Assembly (NCBI GenBank): GCA_903845295.1
Contig: CAIMWV010000010.1
Location: 1 to 56,434 of the forward strand
Source of the DNA: Candidatus Staskawiczbacteria bacterium
Lineage (GTDB): Bacteria; Patescibacteriota; Minisyncoccia; Minisyncoccales; Staskawiczbacteraceae
DNA length: 56,434 bases
Reading direction: 5' to 3'
Shown here: piece by piece, positions 1 through 8,971 of the stretch
Position numbering within the stretch: the stretch's first letter is position 1
Layout of the letters: the number at the start of each line of letters is the position of its first letter
Made by a program: the position numbers and the translations under genes
Notes under the pieces: model-generated
The model's database searches: none
Told to the model about the DNA's origin: nothing
What the model saw: the letters and a program-made list of their open reading frames with translations, nothing else

Positions 1-2
1 AT

Positions 3-935
3 AACATTTTCACCAATCCCTTTTATGCCGGCATTTTTGAATATGGGAAAGGAAATATCCAATATGAAGGAAAGCACGAAAAAATGATTACCCTTGAAGA
101 ATACGATAGGGTTCAGAAAATTCTTGGGAGAAAAGGCAAACCAAGACCAAAAACACACCGCTTTGCTTTTACCGGATCCATTCGATGCGCTGAATGTGGT
201 TGCCTTTTTACGGCCATCGAAAAAGAAAAGATTATTAAAAAAACGGGTGAATTTAAAAGCTTTACATACTACTACTGCACAAGAAAAAAGAAAGATATTA
301 AATGCACTCAAAATAGATCCTTAACTAAGGACATATTAGAAGGACAAATTCAAAATGAAATTAAAAAATATACAATACTTCCCGAGTTTTTGAGTTGGGC
401 TTTGGAGATATTAAATGAAAGGAACGATAGGGAGATTGAAGACAGGAGCAAAATTTACGAGACACAACAAAAGGCGGTAGTTAAATCACAAAACGAATTA
501 GACGAATTAACTAAAATGAGGTATCGCCTGCTAATTGACGACGAGGCTTTTTTGAAAGAGAAAAAAGAACTTCAATCTAAGATAGGTAAACTTAAAGAAA
601 AGTTGAAAGGAACCGAAGCCAGAGCAGAAAAATGGCTTGAGCTTACAGAGAGAACCTTTAATGTCGCTACCTATGCCGGACAAAGATTCTTATCCGGAGG
701 GTTAGAACTGAAGAAGGAAATACTACTGACGTTGGGAGCATACCCTCTTATTAGAGAGCGAAAACTGGTTCTTGAACCCTATGAGTGGTTTATACCAATC
801 AAAAATGACTATCCTCCGTTAGAGGAGGCATATTTAAGGTTAGAACTGGGTAAAACAGGTCAAAATAGGCACAAAATGGAGGCGTTAACCTCCATTCGTA
901 CACAGTGGCGCGGGCGAGGGGATTTGAACCCCTGA
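3..935 (+). CDS. Large serine recombinase, C-terminal part (truncated by window edge)
   Basis: The frame is open upstream of the listed Met: NIFTNPFYAGIFEYGKGNIQYEGKHEKMITLEEYDRVQKIL, typical of the Recombinase domain. CAECGCLFTA...YYYC zinc ribbon and a coiled-coil region follow. The last residues (RGRGDLNP) read into a tRNA gene. Confidence 0.85.
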   Translation, partial: NIFTNPFYAGIFEYGKGNIQYEGKHEKMITLEEYDRVQKILGRKGKPRPKTHRFAFTGSIRCAECGCLFTAIEKEKIIKKTGEFKSFTYYYCTRKKKDIKCTQNRSLTKDILEGQIQNEIKKYTILPEFLSWALEILNERNDREIEDRSKIYETQQKAVVKSQNELDELTKMRYRLLIDDEAFLKEKKELQSKIGKLKEKLKGTEARAEKWLELTERTFNVATYAGQRFLSGGLELKKEILLTLGAYPLIRERKLVLEPYEWFIPIKNDYPPLEEAYLRLELGKTGQNRHKMEALTSIRTQWRGRGDLNP

Positions 936-984
936 TCTCCTCCGTGACAGGGAGGCGTCTTAAACCAGGCTGGACTACGCCCGC
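906..984 (-). tRNA. tRNA-Asp(GTC), CCA encoded
   Basis: Reverse complement GCGGGCGTAGTCCAGCCTGGTTTAAGACGCCTCCCTGTCACGGAGGAGATCAGGGGTTCAAATCCCCTCGCCCGCGCCA folds as a cloverleaf; anticodon loop CTGTCAC. Confidence 0.93.
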
Positions 985-1016
985 ATTTTATTAAATTTTT
1001 CCTTAGACTCGGCCTG

Positions 1017-1044
1017 CACTGAGCGAGTGAAACGAGTCGAAGTG
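1017..1044. repeat. REP-like palindromic repeat CACTGAGCGAGTGAAACGAGTCGAAGTG abutting a tRNA 3' end
   Basis: CACT...AGTG inverted ends. Same style as other CTGAGC...CGAAG repeats in this window. Confidence 0.7.
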
Positions 1045-1118
1045 TGCCGAGGGAGAGATTCGAACTCTCGACCTCGTCGTTATGAGTGACGCGCTCTTAC
1101 CAACTGAGCTACCCCGGC
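1045..1118 (-). tRNA. tRNA with CAT anticodon (elongator Met or Ile2)
   Basis: GCCGGGGTAGCTCAGTTGGTAAGAGCGCGTCACTCATAACGACGAGGTCGAGAGTTCGAATCTCTCCCTCGGCA; standard D and T loops. Confidence 0.9.
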
Positions 1119-1123
1119 GAATT

Positions 1124-1363
1124 TTAATTTTGGATTAATTTTAACTTCTTGTTGCGTGTCATATTTTTAACCTCCCTTTCTCTTTTTAGCGCTATTATCT
1201 TATTATCATATTTTTCAGAAAATACAATTTCCTCCGGAATATGTGACCTTGTATATCTTCCGCCCTTTCCGCTTTTATGCTTCTCAAATCGTTTTTCTAA
1301 ATCATTGGTCGAACCGGTATACAAAGAACCATCCTTGCATTTGATTATATAAACAAACCACAT
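1124..1363 (-). CDS. GIY-YIG endonuclease domain protein
   Basis: MWFVYIIKCKDGSLYTGSTNDLEKRFEKHKSGKGGRYTRSH matches the GIY-YIG core of small UvrC-like/YhbQ-type proteins. Confidence 0.9.
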   Translation of the reverse strand: MWFVYIIKCKDGSLYTGSTNDLEKRFEKHKSGKGGRYTRSHIPEEIVFSEKYDNKIIALKREREVKNMTRNKKLKLIQN

Positions 1364-1382
1364 TTACCTTAAGTTAATTATG

Positions 1383-1453
1383 TTGGGCCGCCCCGAATTG
1401 CACGGGGGCCTGCAGCTTATGAGACTGCCGAGGTACTACTCCTCCACGGCCCG
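1383..1453 (-). tRNA. Atypical tRNA with CAT anticodon (possible initiator, C1-A72)
   Basis: CGGGCCGTGGAGGAGTAGTACCTCGGCAGTCTCATAAGCTGCAGGCCCCCGTGCAATTCGGGGCGGCCCAA folds as a cloverleaf. The D loop is short and the T loop is TGCAATT. Confidence 0.7.
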
Positions 1454-1556
1454 ATGTATGTTTATTACTGTAATACAAAAAATCAATAAAATCAAGTCCA
1501 TCATTTTTTAAAGACGCATGTTACGATTTTATAATTTTGTGATAAAATGATTAAAT

Positions 1557-2963
1557 ATGAAAATAAATTTTTTAGGAGCAGCTCAAAACGTAACCGGATC
1601 CAAACATTTAATCCAAACCCAGGGATATAATTTGCTTTTAGATTGCGGTTTATACCAGGGCAGGAGAGACGAATCCAACAGGTTAAACAGCACCCTTCCT
1701 TTTGAAGCTACAGAGATAAATGCTGCCATACTTTCACATGCGCACTTAGACCATTGCGGGACTTTGCCAATTTTAGTCAAAAACGGATTTAAAGGAAAAA
1801 TTTGCTGCACTCCGGCAACGGCGGAAATAGCAAGATATATTTTATTGGATTCTGCTGAAATACAAAAGCAGGATTGCGAATATTTGAACAGGCATTTAAA
1901 TCCCGGCGACAAGGAATTTATCCCGATTTATACGCCAGAAGATGTCCAGAAAGTTCTTGAACATTTTGAAACGGTTGATTATTTCAGGCAAACCAATAAA
2001 TGGACGGAATTAAATGAAAATATACGATTTAAACTTTACGATGCCGGCCATATTTTGGGATCTGCGATAATTTTTTTGGAAATAAAGGAAAATGGACTGA
2101 CGAAAACGCTCGCCTTTACCGGCGACATGGGCAGGGAGTATTCTCCTCTTTTGCGCTCCCCCGAATATATAGCTGAAGATACGGAAACCCTTATCACAGA
2201 ATGCACCTATGGCGACAGAAACCACAAACCCCTGTCAGATGCAACCAGCGATTTTAAAGATGTTATCGATACCGCTATTAAAAATAAAGGCAAAATAATT
2301 GTTCCAGCTTTTTCTTTGGGCAGGACACAGGACATCATTTATATCTTGCACAAACTTTTAGACGAAAAGCTCATCCCCTCTTTGCCAATATATATAGACA
2401 GCCCGCTTGCTGAAAACATCACGGAAATTTTCCCCAAATATATAAAAGATTTCAATGACAATTTCTGGAAAGATTTTGGAAGCCGCGGCGATTCGCCATT
2501 CTTATTAAAAAATTTAACGTACGTACGGTCCCAGGAAAAATCCAAAGCATTAAATAACAAACCGGGGCCTTTGATGATTATTTCTGCTTCGGGAATGTGC
2601 GAGGGCGGAAGAGTATTGCACCACCTGAAAAATAATATAGAAAATCCTCAAAATATAATTTTACTGGCGGGATACCAGGCTGAAAATACCTTGGGAAGAA
2701 AAATTCTGGAAGGCCAAAGCCCTGTAAAAATATTCGGTAAAAATTACGACGTCAGGGCCCAGGTAAAAGTCCTTAACGAATTCTCAGCCCATGCCGACCA
2801 AAACGATCTTTTGTCGTATATCTCGCATATCAAAAACTTGCAGAGAATATTCTTGGTGCATACGGAGCTCCCCCAGTCAACAGCTTTCAAAAATATATTG
2901 GAAAAATCTTATCCATCTCTGCCGATTGAAATCCCTGCAATGGGCAGTATATTTGAAGTATAA
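1557..2963 (+). CDS. MBL-fold / beta-CASP RNA metallo-hydrolase (Ysh1/CPSF-like)
   Basis: LSHAHLDHCGTLP, GDMGRE, ISASGMCEGGRVLHHLKNN, FSAHADQNDLL motifs. Confidence 0.93.
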   Translation: MKINFLGAAQNVTGSKHLIQTQGYNLLLDCGLYQGRRDESNRLNSTLPFEATEINAAILSHAHLDHCGTLPILVKNGFKGKICCTPATAEIARYILLDSAEIQKQDCEYLNRHLNPGDKEFIPIYTPEDVQKVLEHFETVDYFRQTNKWTELNENIRFKLYDAGHILGSAIIFLEIKENGLTKTLAFTGDMGREYSPLLRSPEYIAEDTETLITECTYGDRNHKPLSDATSDFKDVIDTAIKNKGKIIVPAFSLGRTQDIIYILHKLLDEKLIPSLPIYIDSPLAENITEIFPKYIKDFNDNFWKDFGSRGDSPFLLKNLTYVRSQEKSKALNNKPGPLMIISASGMCEGGRVLHHLKNNIENPQNIILLAGYQAENTLGRKILEGQSPVKIFGKNYDVRAQVKVLNEFSAHADQNDLLSYISHIKNLQRIFLVHTELPQSTAFKNILEKSYPSLPIEIPAMGSIFEV

Positions 2964-3008
2964 AAAAACAGCAGTTTTGCGACTTGCTTGGGTCTCGTAA
3001 AGTTATCC

Positions 3009-3518
3009 TTAAAGATTCTTTACCATTATCACGGCTTCTTTAAGCTCGCTGAATCTTTCACGGTCTATTTCCCTAATGCGGACTTTCTTGAATCCGCATT
3101 TTTTGTACAAACTGATCACCGGATGAAATTGTTTTACCCGCAGACCAATTAATTTTGCTTCCAAAGTTCTTTTCGCTTGGTAAAGCGCAGTTTGTATCAG
3201 CGCTGTCCCAATCCCAAACCTCCGAAATTCTTGAGTAACTCCGATTGTCCACACCCACCATGGCGCGTAACAAACGTGGTATTTGGCAGGAATTGAACTG
3301 ACAATGATCACGCCACGTATCTTGCCCTCAACCTCGGCGACCAAAACAATCTTCGCGGTTCTGAGCTGCATCACCCAGGATACTCTGACACTCAAATTTA
3401 TTTGTTGTTCTTTCCCGCCAACTTCCAGTATGCCTTCTAAATCATCTGCTGTGGCATACCGTATAATTGTTTCTTTTCCGTCTGGTTGGAATCTTTTTAG
3501 TATCCGCTGGCCATTCAT
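3009..3518 (-). CDS. GNAT family N-acetyltransferase
   Basis: GVTQEFRRFGIGTALIQTAL and LYKKCGFKKV motifs. Confidence 0.85.
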   Translation of the reverse strand: MNGQRILKRFQPDGKETIIRYATADDLEGILEVGGKEQQINLSVRVSWVMQLRTAKIVLVAEVEGKIRGVIIVSSIPAKYHVCYAPWWVWTIGVTQEFRRFGIGTALIQTALYQAKRTLEAKLIGLRVKQFHPVISLYKKCGFKKVRIREIDRERFSELKEAVIMVKNL

Positions 3519-3593
3519 GGAACCTCCTTATCGTTGATCTTAAGAACAGATTGATAATTTATCATTAACATTTTTATCACAAATGTCAATAAC

Positions 3594-3624
3594 TAAAAAC
3601 ACCCGGCGCGCCGGGTGTTTTTTT
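3594..3624. terminator. Intrinsic terminator
   Basis: aaaaacacccggcgcgccgggtgttttttt hairpin with T tract, symmetric. Confidence 0.85.
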
Positions 3625-3650
3625 ATAAATATTATGCTCTGAAAACTTCT

Positions 3651-3671
3651 ACCCTTCGGCAAGCTCAGGGT
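3651..3671. repeat. REP-like repeat ACCCTTCGGCAAGCTCAGGGT at lepA 3' end
   Basis: Imperfect palindrome starting immediately after the lepA stop; CCCTTCGGCAAGCTCAGGG motif. Confidence 0.8.
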
Positions 3672-5474
3672 CTACGCACGAAAAACTTCTAAAAATGCTT
3701 TTGTCGGGACGTTTACCTTTCCCTTTGCTTTCATCAGCTTTTTACCTTTTTTCTGCTTTTCCCTAAGCTTGTTTTTCCTTGTTATATCTCCACCGTACAA
3801 ATATCCTGCGACATCTTTCATATAGGCCCTGATTGTTTCCCTGGCGATGACTTTTCCTCCGATTACCGCCTGCAAGGCAACGGAAAATTGCTCGGGAGGC
3901 AGGACTTCCTTTAATTTTTCAACCATTTTCTTTCCCTCAAAATAAGCTTCATCCTGAGCGACAATCCTTGAAAATGCCTCCTCTTTCTGGCCGGCAACCC
4001 AAATTTCCATTTTCGCCAGCTTGCCGGGCCTATACCCTAAAAGGTTATAACTCATTGAGGCATAACCCTGGCTGGCGGTTTTTATTTTGTCGTATAAATT
4101 GGCAATGATGCCCCGCAAAGGAGTTTCAAAAATTATGATTACCCTTTCCGGACTCAGATAATTTGTCGTAATATAATTTCCTTTCAGACTCTTTAAAATT
4201 TCCATTAATTTTCCCACCTGGTTTGACGGAGCAATAACTTCCAAGGACACCCACGGCTCCTCAGTACTCTTTATTGCAGAAGGATTTTCCGGCCAGTCAG
4301 AAGCTGAATAGATCAAAATCTCCTTGCCTTTCTGGTTAAAAATTTTATAAACAACCGACGGCGTTGAAATCACCAGATCCAAACCAAATTCCCTCTGCAA
4401 TCTTTCTGAAATAATTTCTATATGCAAAGTTCCCAAAAATCCACAGTTAAATCCCCTGCCTAAAGCTTCTTTCATTTCCTGTTCAAAAACCAGCGCGGGA
4501 TCCGATAGTTTCAATTTTGACAAGGCAACCTTCAATAAATCGAAATCATCCGGATTTTCCGGATACAAGCTGGCAAAAACCATGGGCTTCGGCTTTTGGT
4601 ATCCGGGCAAAGGCTCAACCGTACCCCTTGTATTTATATTCTGTAATTTTATAATCGTATCTCCGGCTGTAACTTTTCCGGGCTCCTTAATTCCTGTGGC
4701 AATATACCCGATGTCGCCGGCCTTAATTTTATCTTTTGGCGCAAATGTCGGATTTAAATACCCTAATTCTTTTACTTCAGCCGGGGTTTTGGTTGCCATC
4801 AACTCAATTTTTTCTCCGTTGGAAATCTCCCCGTCAACAACGCGCACAAAAGCAATAACGCCTTTAAAAGAATCGTATTCCGAATCAAAAATTAGAGCCC
4901 GGAAATCATTTTTTACAGATTCTTTCGGAGGAGGAACTTCTTTTATAATTGTTGCTAAAACTTGCTCAACGTTTGTTCCGTCTTTGGCGGAAATTTTCAG
5001 AATTTCTTCCGGTAAAACCTGCAACAGATTTGAAAGCTCTTCAACTGTTTCTTCCACCCTTGCAATCGGAGAGTCAATTTTGTTTACAACCGGAATAATT
5101 TTTAGATTTTGATTTTTTGCCAATTCCAAATTAGCCAATGTCTGCGCCTGGATTCCCTGGGTTGCATCAACCAATAAAACAGTTCCTTCAACTGCTTCCA
5201 AAGACCTTGAAACCTCGTAAGAAAAATCAACGTGGCCGGGGGTATCAACCAAATTCAAAATATAATCTTTGCCCTCAAATTTATAATTCATCCTTATAGC
5301 TTTCAGCTTTATGGTAATCCCCTTTTCTCTTTCCAAATCCATAGAATCTAAAAACTGTGGCATCATTTTTTTTGGATCAATAGTTCCGGTCAACTCCAAA
5401 AGCCGATCGGCTAATGTACTCTTGCCGTGGTCAATGTGTGCAATTATTGAAAAATTTCTTATATTTTCTTGCAT
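3672..5474 (-). CDS. lepA: Elongation factor 4 (LepA)
   Basis: MQENIRNFSIIAHIDHGKSTLADRLLE; GTPase motifs; C-terminal GGDITRKNKLREKQKKGKKLMK. Confidence 0.98.
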   Translation of the reverse strand: MQENIRNFSIIAHIDHGKSTLADRLLELTGTIDPKKMMPQFLDSMDLEREKGITIKLKAIRMNYKFEGKDYILNLVDTPGHVDFSYEVSRSLEAVEGTVLLVDATQGIQAQTLANLELAKNQNLKIIPVVNKIDSPIARVEETVEELSNLLQVLPEEILKISAKDGTNVEQVLATIIKEVPPPKESVKNDFRALIFDSEYDSFKGVIAFVRVVDGEISNGEKIELMATKTPAEVKELGYLNPTFAPKDKIKAGDIGYIATGIKEPGKVTAGDTIIKLQNINTRGTVEPLPGYQKPKPMVFASLYPENPDDFDLLKVALSKLKLSDPALVFEQEMKEALGRGFNCGFLGTLHIEIISERLQREFGLDLVISTPSVVYKIFNQKGKEILIYSASDWPENPSAIKSTEEPWVSLEVIAPSNQVGKLMEILKSLKGNYITTNYLSPERVIIIFETPLRGIIANLYDKIKTASQGYASMSYNLLGYRPGKLAKMEIWVAGQKEEAFSRIVAQDEAYFEGKKMVEKLKEVLPPEQFSVALQAVIGGKVIARETIRAYMKDVAGYLYGGDITRKNKLREKQKKGKKLMKAKGKVNVPTKAFLEVFRA

Positions 5475-5483
5475 TTTATTTCT

Positions 5484-7157
5484 TCAAAATTTTTGTTCCT
5501 TAGCTGGATATAAAAACTTTTTTAGGAATGAGTCAATTATGGTTTTGTTCTCGGGAGATTTTAGTAAATGGGTAGCGATGGCATAAGTTACAACGCCGGC
5601 AGTTCCGGATATAATTAATTGGAAAAATATTCCCCAGAAGGTCTGTAAGCTTACAACTGACCCGAGCCACTGCCTTATTAAAAAAGTAAGAATAAACATT
5701 ATTAAGCTGGCAATTAATATTTTATATATAGAATTATGAATTTCTTCCACGTGTAATTTTGGAAATTTTTTATAAAACATATACAAAAGCAAAGAACATT
5801 CTAAAACAGCTGTAATTGTATAAGCCAAAGCCAAAGCAATAACGCCAATATTTGCAACTCCCCCCAATCTTAATATGCTTTGCAAAAAAAGATTAAATCC
5901 GGCTGAAAACCTGACAAGCCACACAAGCAGCAAGCTAAGTGCTATATTAAAAGCAACTGTCAATCCGCTGATTATTGCCGGAATTTTTGTGTTATGGGCT
6001 GCATAAAATGTTTTTGATAAAAATAAAATAAGCGCCTGGGCAATTAAGTTTAAAGCTAAAATACCGAGGCAGGCGGTTGTTAATTTTGTATCTGCCCAGC
6101 CAAATTTGCCGACTCCCAAAACAACCCTGACTATCTGCGCCCTTAAAATCAAAAGAAGCAAACTTATTGGAACTACCAAAAAAATAATCTGGCGGAATAT
6201 GCTGGAAAACTTTCTTAAAAACTCGTCATTTTCTTCTTTCAAAAAAGCCATGGACATTGAGGGAAAGGCGGCTGTTGAAACAGAAACTGCGACAGCGTTG
6301 ACCAGAATTGATGACAAATTATTTGCCAAATTAAAAACTGCTATAGAACCTGACAACAAAGTTGAAGCAATTGCCGTGGTGGCAATTGTGTTCAGCTGCC
6401 CGGCCCCTAATCCCAATGACCTTGGAATCATCATTTTTATTGTTTTTACAACTCCGGGATCTTTATAGTTAAAACTTGCCTTATATCTAAAACCGGAAAA
6501 AAAGAATGCCGGCAACTGGACTATTAAGTGCAAAATTCCCCCCAACACCACTCCCCAAGCCAGCCCTTGCAACCCAAATTTTGGCACAAAAAATAAAATC
6601 CCGATTATTATGCCAAGGTTATATAATAAAGGGGCTAAAGCTGTTACCAAAAATCTGTGAAAAACCTGCAAAATCCCGCTTATCATATTTGAAGCCCCCA
6701 GAATAATCGGGCTCAAGAACATAATACGCATTAATATAACAGCCATTTCCTTTTTCTGTCCGGAAAATCCCGGAGCCATAAAAGAAACAATTAGCGGAGT
6801 AAAAATTATTAAAATTACGCAAACAATAATTAAAAATCCTAAGAACACATTTAAAAGCGTTGAAACATATCTCCACGCATCTTCTTTGGATTTGATTAAA
6901 TACCCGCTAAATATAGGAATCACTGCCGCTGCTATTGCGCCAAAAATCAAAATCAAAGCAATAAAATCCGGAACAGTAAAAGCTGCATAATAAACATCCA
7001 GTTCATTGCCGGCGCCGAAGGTGCCTGCTAAAAGGCGGTCTCTTAACAAACCTAAAACAGCCGATATTAAATAAGAAATTGCCAATATTAAAGAGGCAGA
7101 ACTTATGGATTTTGTCTGAGAATTAAGAAATTTTTGAATCAATTTTTTTTCTTGCAC
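5484..7157 (-). CDS. murJ: Lipid II flippase MurJ/MviN family
   Basis: Polytopic membrane protein; LLRDRLLAGTFGAGNELDVYYAAFTVPDFI motif; GTG start. Confidence 0.93.
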   Translation of the reverse strand: MQEKKLIQKFLNSQTKSISSASLILAISYLISAVLGLLRDRLLAGTFGAGNELDVYYAAFTVPDFIALILIFGAIAAAVIPIFSGYLIKSKEDAWRYVSTLLNVFLGFLIIVCVILIIFTPLIVSFMAPGFSGQKKEMAVILMRIMFLSPIILGASNMISGILQVFHRFLVTALAPLLYNLGIIIGILFFVPKFGLQGLAWGVVLGGILHLIVQLPAFFFSGFRYKASFNYKDPGVVKTIKMMIPRSLGLGAGQLNTIATTAIASTLLSGSIAVFNLANNLSSILVNAVAVSVSTAAFPSMSMAFLKEENDEFLRKFSSIFRQIIFLVVPISLLLLILRAQIVRVVLGVGKFGWADTKLTTACLGILALNLIAQALILFLSKTFYAAHNTKIPAIISGLTVAFNIALSLLLVWLVRFSAGFNLFLQSILRLGGVANIGVIALALAYTITAVLECSLLLYMFYKKFPKLHVEEIHNSIYKILIASLIMFILTFLIRQWLGSVVSLQTFWGIFFQLIISGTAGVVTYAIATHLLKSPENKTIIDSFLKKFLYPAKEQKF

Positions 7158-7234
7158 CCTTCATATATAAATTTTATAGAAGGCTGTATTAATTAATCAT
7201 GATAACCTTTTTTTCTATTTTTTTCAAACAAACA

Positions 7235-7262
7235 AAAAGCTCGATTTAAAATCGAGTTTTTT
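7235..7262 (-). terminator. Intrinsic terminator downstream of rnpB
   Basis: aaaaagctcgatttaaaatcgagttttttg hairpin. Confidence 0.75.
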
Positions 7263-7266
7263 GTTG

Positions 7267-7625
7267 TCCCAGCAAGACTATAAGCCGAATTCTGTATTAT
7301 GTGATTATCTGTCTTGGCCAATGATTACCCATTAGCTCAGGCGAACTACTTTTAACAGAAGCTTGAGATGTATTTAACCCAATCTCCTGCTTTGTTCTTG
7401 CACCCAATAAGGATTTAGCCGTTTCATTTCAACCTTTCGATTGAACTCGCCCTATTCATCTTGCGATGACGGGCGCCTCGCCCTTTCGGGCTCGGCGTTT
7501 CTGTTCGCACCTCTGTCTTACGACCGATGGCTGTTAGCCACTACATTTTTAACTCCCGAAAAGGGGCGTTGGTGTTCGGACTTTCCTCTCCCTATAACAG
7601 GGAGCAATCACTCATCTTGCTGAGA
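7267..7625 (-). ncRNA. rnpB: RNase P RNA
   Basis: Reverse complement contains GAGGAAAGTCCGAACACC and ACAGAATTCGGCTTATAGTCTTGCTG. The ends pair (CAGCAAGA/TCTTGCTG = P1). Confidence 0.95.
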
Positions 7626-7730
7626 CACCTTTACTATACCAGATAATGGTGTTGTGTCAAGTTGAAATTATTTGACTAAAAATTTCCAGAATTATATGAT
7701 AACCTCGGGACACGAAAAGAGAGGTGCAAT

Positions 7731-8021
7731 ATGCTGAAAGATAATATCTCGAGAGAGCTGATAATTTGGCTGCTGCTATTTATAGCGGGAGCCATTGCTT
7801 CAATGTTCTTTGTCATCTACCGAATAGTTGCCATAATTTTCTTCCTGATTTTCTTCACGATGACGCTGAAAAAAACCTCCAAAGACCGGAAACTCAGCGC
7901 ACAAGGAGATCGCTTAGCCGTTTTTTTTGGCAACTTTTTAGGAGCTGTTTTACGCGGAATTACCTGGCCGGTTTTTTTAATATGGCCATACAAACATTCC
8001 GATAAAACAGACGATCACTAA
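7731..8021 (+). CDS. Small membrane protein of unknown function
   Basis: gagaggtgcaat RBS before ATG, two hydrophobic segments, followed by a terminator. Confidence 0.65.
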   Translation: MLKDNISRELIIWLLLFIAGAIASMFFVIYRIVAIIFFLIFFTMTLKKTSKDRKLSAQGDRLAVFFGNFLGAVLRGITWPVFLIWPYKHSDKTDDH

Positions 8022-8056
8022 AAAACCCGGCGCGTGAACCGGGTTTGTTTTTTTTC
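8020..8056 (+). terminator. Intrinsic terminator
   Basis: aaaaacccggcgcgtgaaccgggtttgttttttttc. Confidence 0.8.
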
Positions 8057-8069
8057 TAACAAAACTAAT

Positions 8070-8615
8070 TTATTTTTTTATATAAACATAAATTTTATCT
8101 TCCTCCTTGGCAGGAAGCCATGTCGGAAGGGTAAAATAGTTTGATACAATCCTTGCTCCGGGCTTTAATTCCCTTTCAAATTTCTTTTCCAATCTTTTCA
8201 TCATGTGCTTCATGCCGAAAACAACGACAGCGTCAAAATCTTTTAAATCTTGGCGCCAAAAACTTTTACAATAAATAAACGCTGAACCGTCTGATCCTGC
8301 TTCTTTTATATTTTCCCTTGCCTTAGAGACTAAAAGAGGATTAATTTCATAACCGTAAGCTTTAGCTCCCTCTTTTGCCAAAGCAATAAGTAATCTGCCG
8401 TCCCCTGCGCCCAAATCAACAACGGTTTGACTGGGCTTTATTTCTAAAAGTTTTACCATCTTTCCAACTCTTTCTTTTGTGGTTGGAACATAAATCGCTC
8501 CCCAAAACAAAAAAGGATACACATATCCCCAAATTTTTACTAAAAATACAAGCGGAATTACCACAAAAACGATTGCTAAAAATAAAACTAATAAAAAAAT
8601 TAAGTAAAAACCCAT
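8070..8615 (-). CDS. Membrane-anchored SAM-dependent methyltransferase-like protein
   Basis: N-terminal TM segment; VVDLGAGDGRLLIALAKEGAKAYGYEINP motif. Confidence 0.85.
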   Translation of the reverse strand: MGFYLIFLLVLFLAIVFVVIPLVFLVKIWGYVYPFLFWGAIYVPTTKERVGKMVKLLEIKPSQTVVDLGAGDGRLLIALAKEGAKAYGYEINPLLVSKARENIKEAGSDGSAFIYCKSFWRQDLKDFDAVVVFGMKHMMKRLEKKFERELKPGARIVSNYFTLPTWLPAKEEDKIYVYIKK

Positions 8616-8687
8616 TTTTAAAAAGAACGCCCGCTGCCCATCTCGGGTCGGCGGGACATTCTTTGTTTTAAAGTATAAATACTAGCC

Positions 8688-8873
8688 TTAGCAGCACTTG
8701 CACTTTACCATTTTCGTCACTCCTATAACTATCAAAAGAAGGGGCCAAATAAAACTTACGAAACCGGGTGTTAGTATATTCATTCCCCCCAACAAAATCA
8801 CTAAACCAATCAAAGCAATGCACGCTGGTACTATTTTATGATGCGTGCATTTGCAAACTTTTTTATCCTCCAT
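8688..8873 (-). CDS. Small two-TM protein with terminal Cys motifs
   Basis: MEDKKVCKCTHHK...VKCKCC. Confidence 0.55.
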   Translation of the reverse strand: MEDKKVCKCTHHKIVPACIALIGLVILLGGMNILTPGFVSFIWPLLLIVIGVTKMVKCKCC

Positions 8874-8971
8874 AATTTTATTTTTTATTTTTTTAATTAT
8901 ATAGACCTTTAGCTTATTTTACCCCCACACCATAAAATTTTCAATTTTTGGTGTGAGGGTAAACCACAATT

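Noticed and set aside
84-935. ORF starting at the Met at 84 as a complete gene
   Set aside because: The frame is open and homologous upstream to the window edge, so it is a truncated recombinase, not a full gene.
7441-7623. 60 aa ORF on the plus strand
   Set aside because: Lies inside the rnpB RNA gene on the opposite strand; no RBS or family resemblance.
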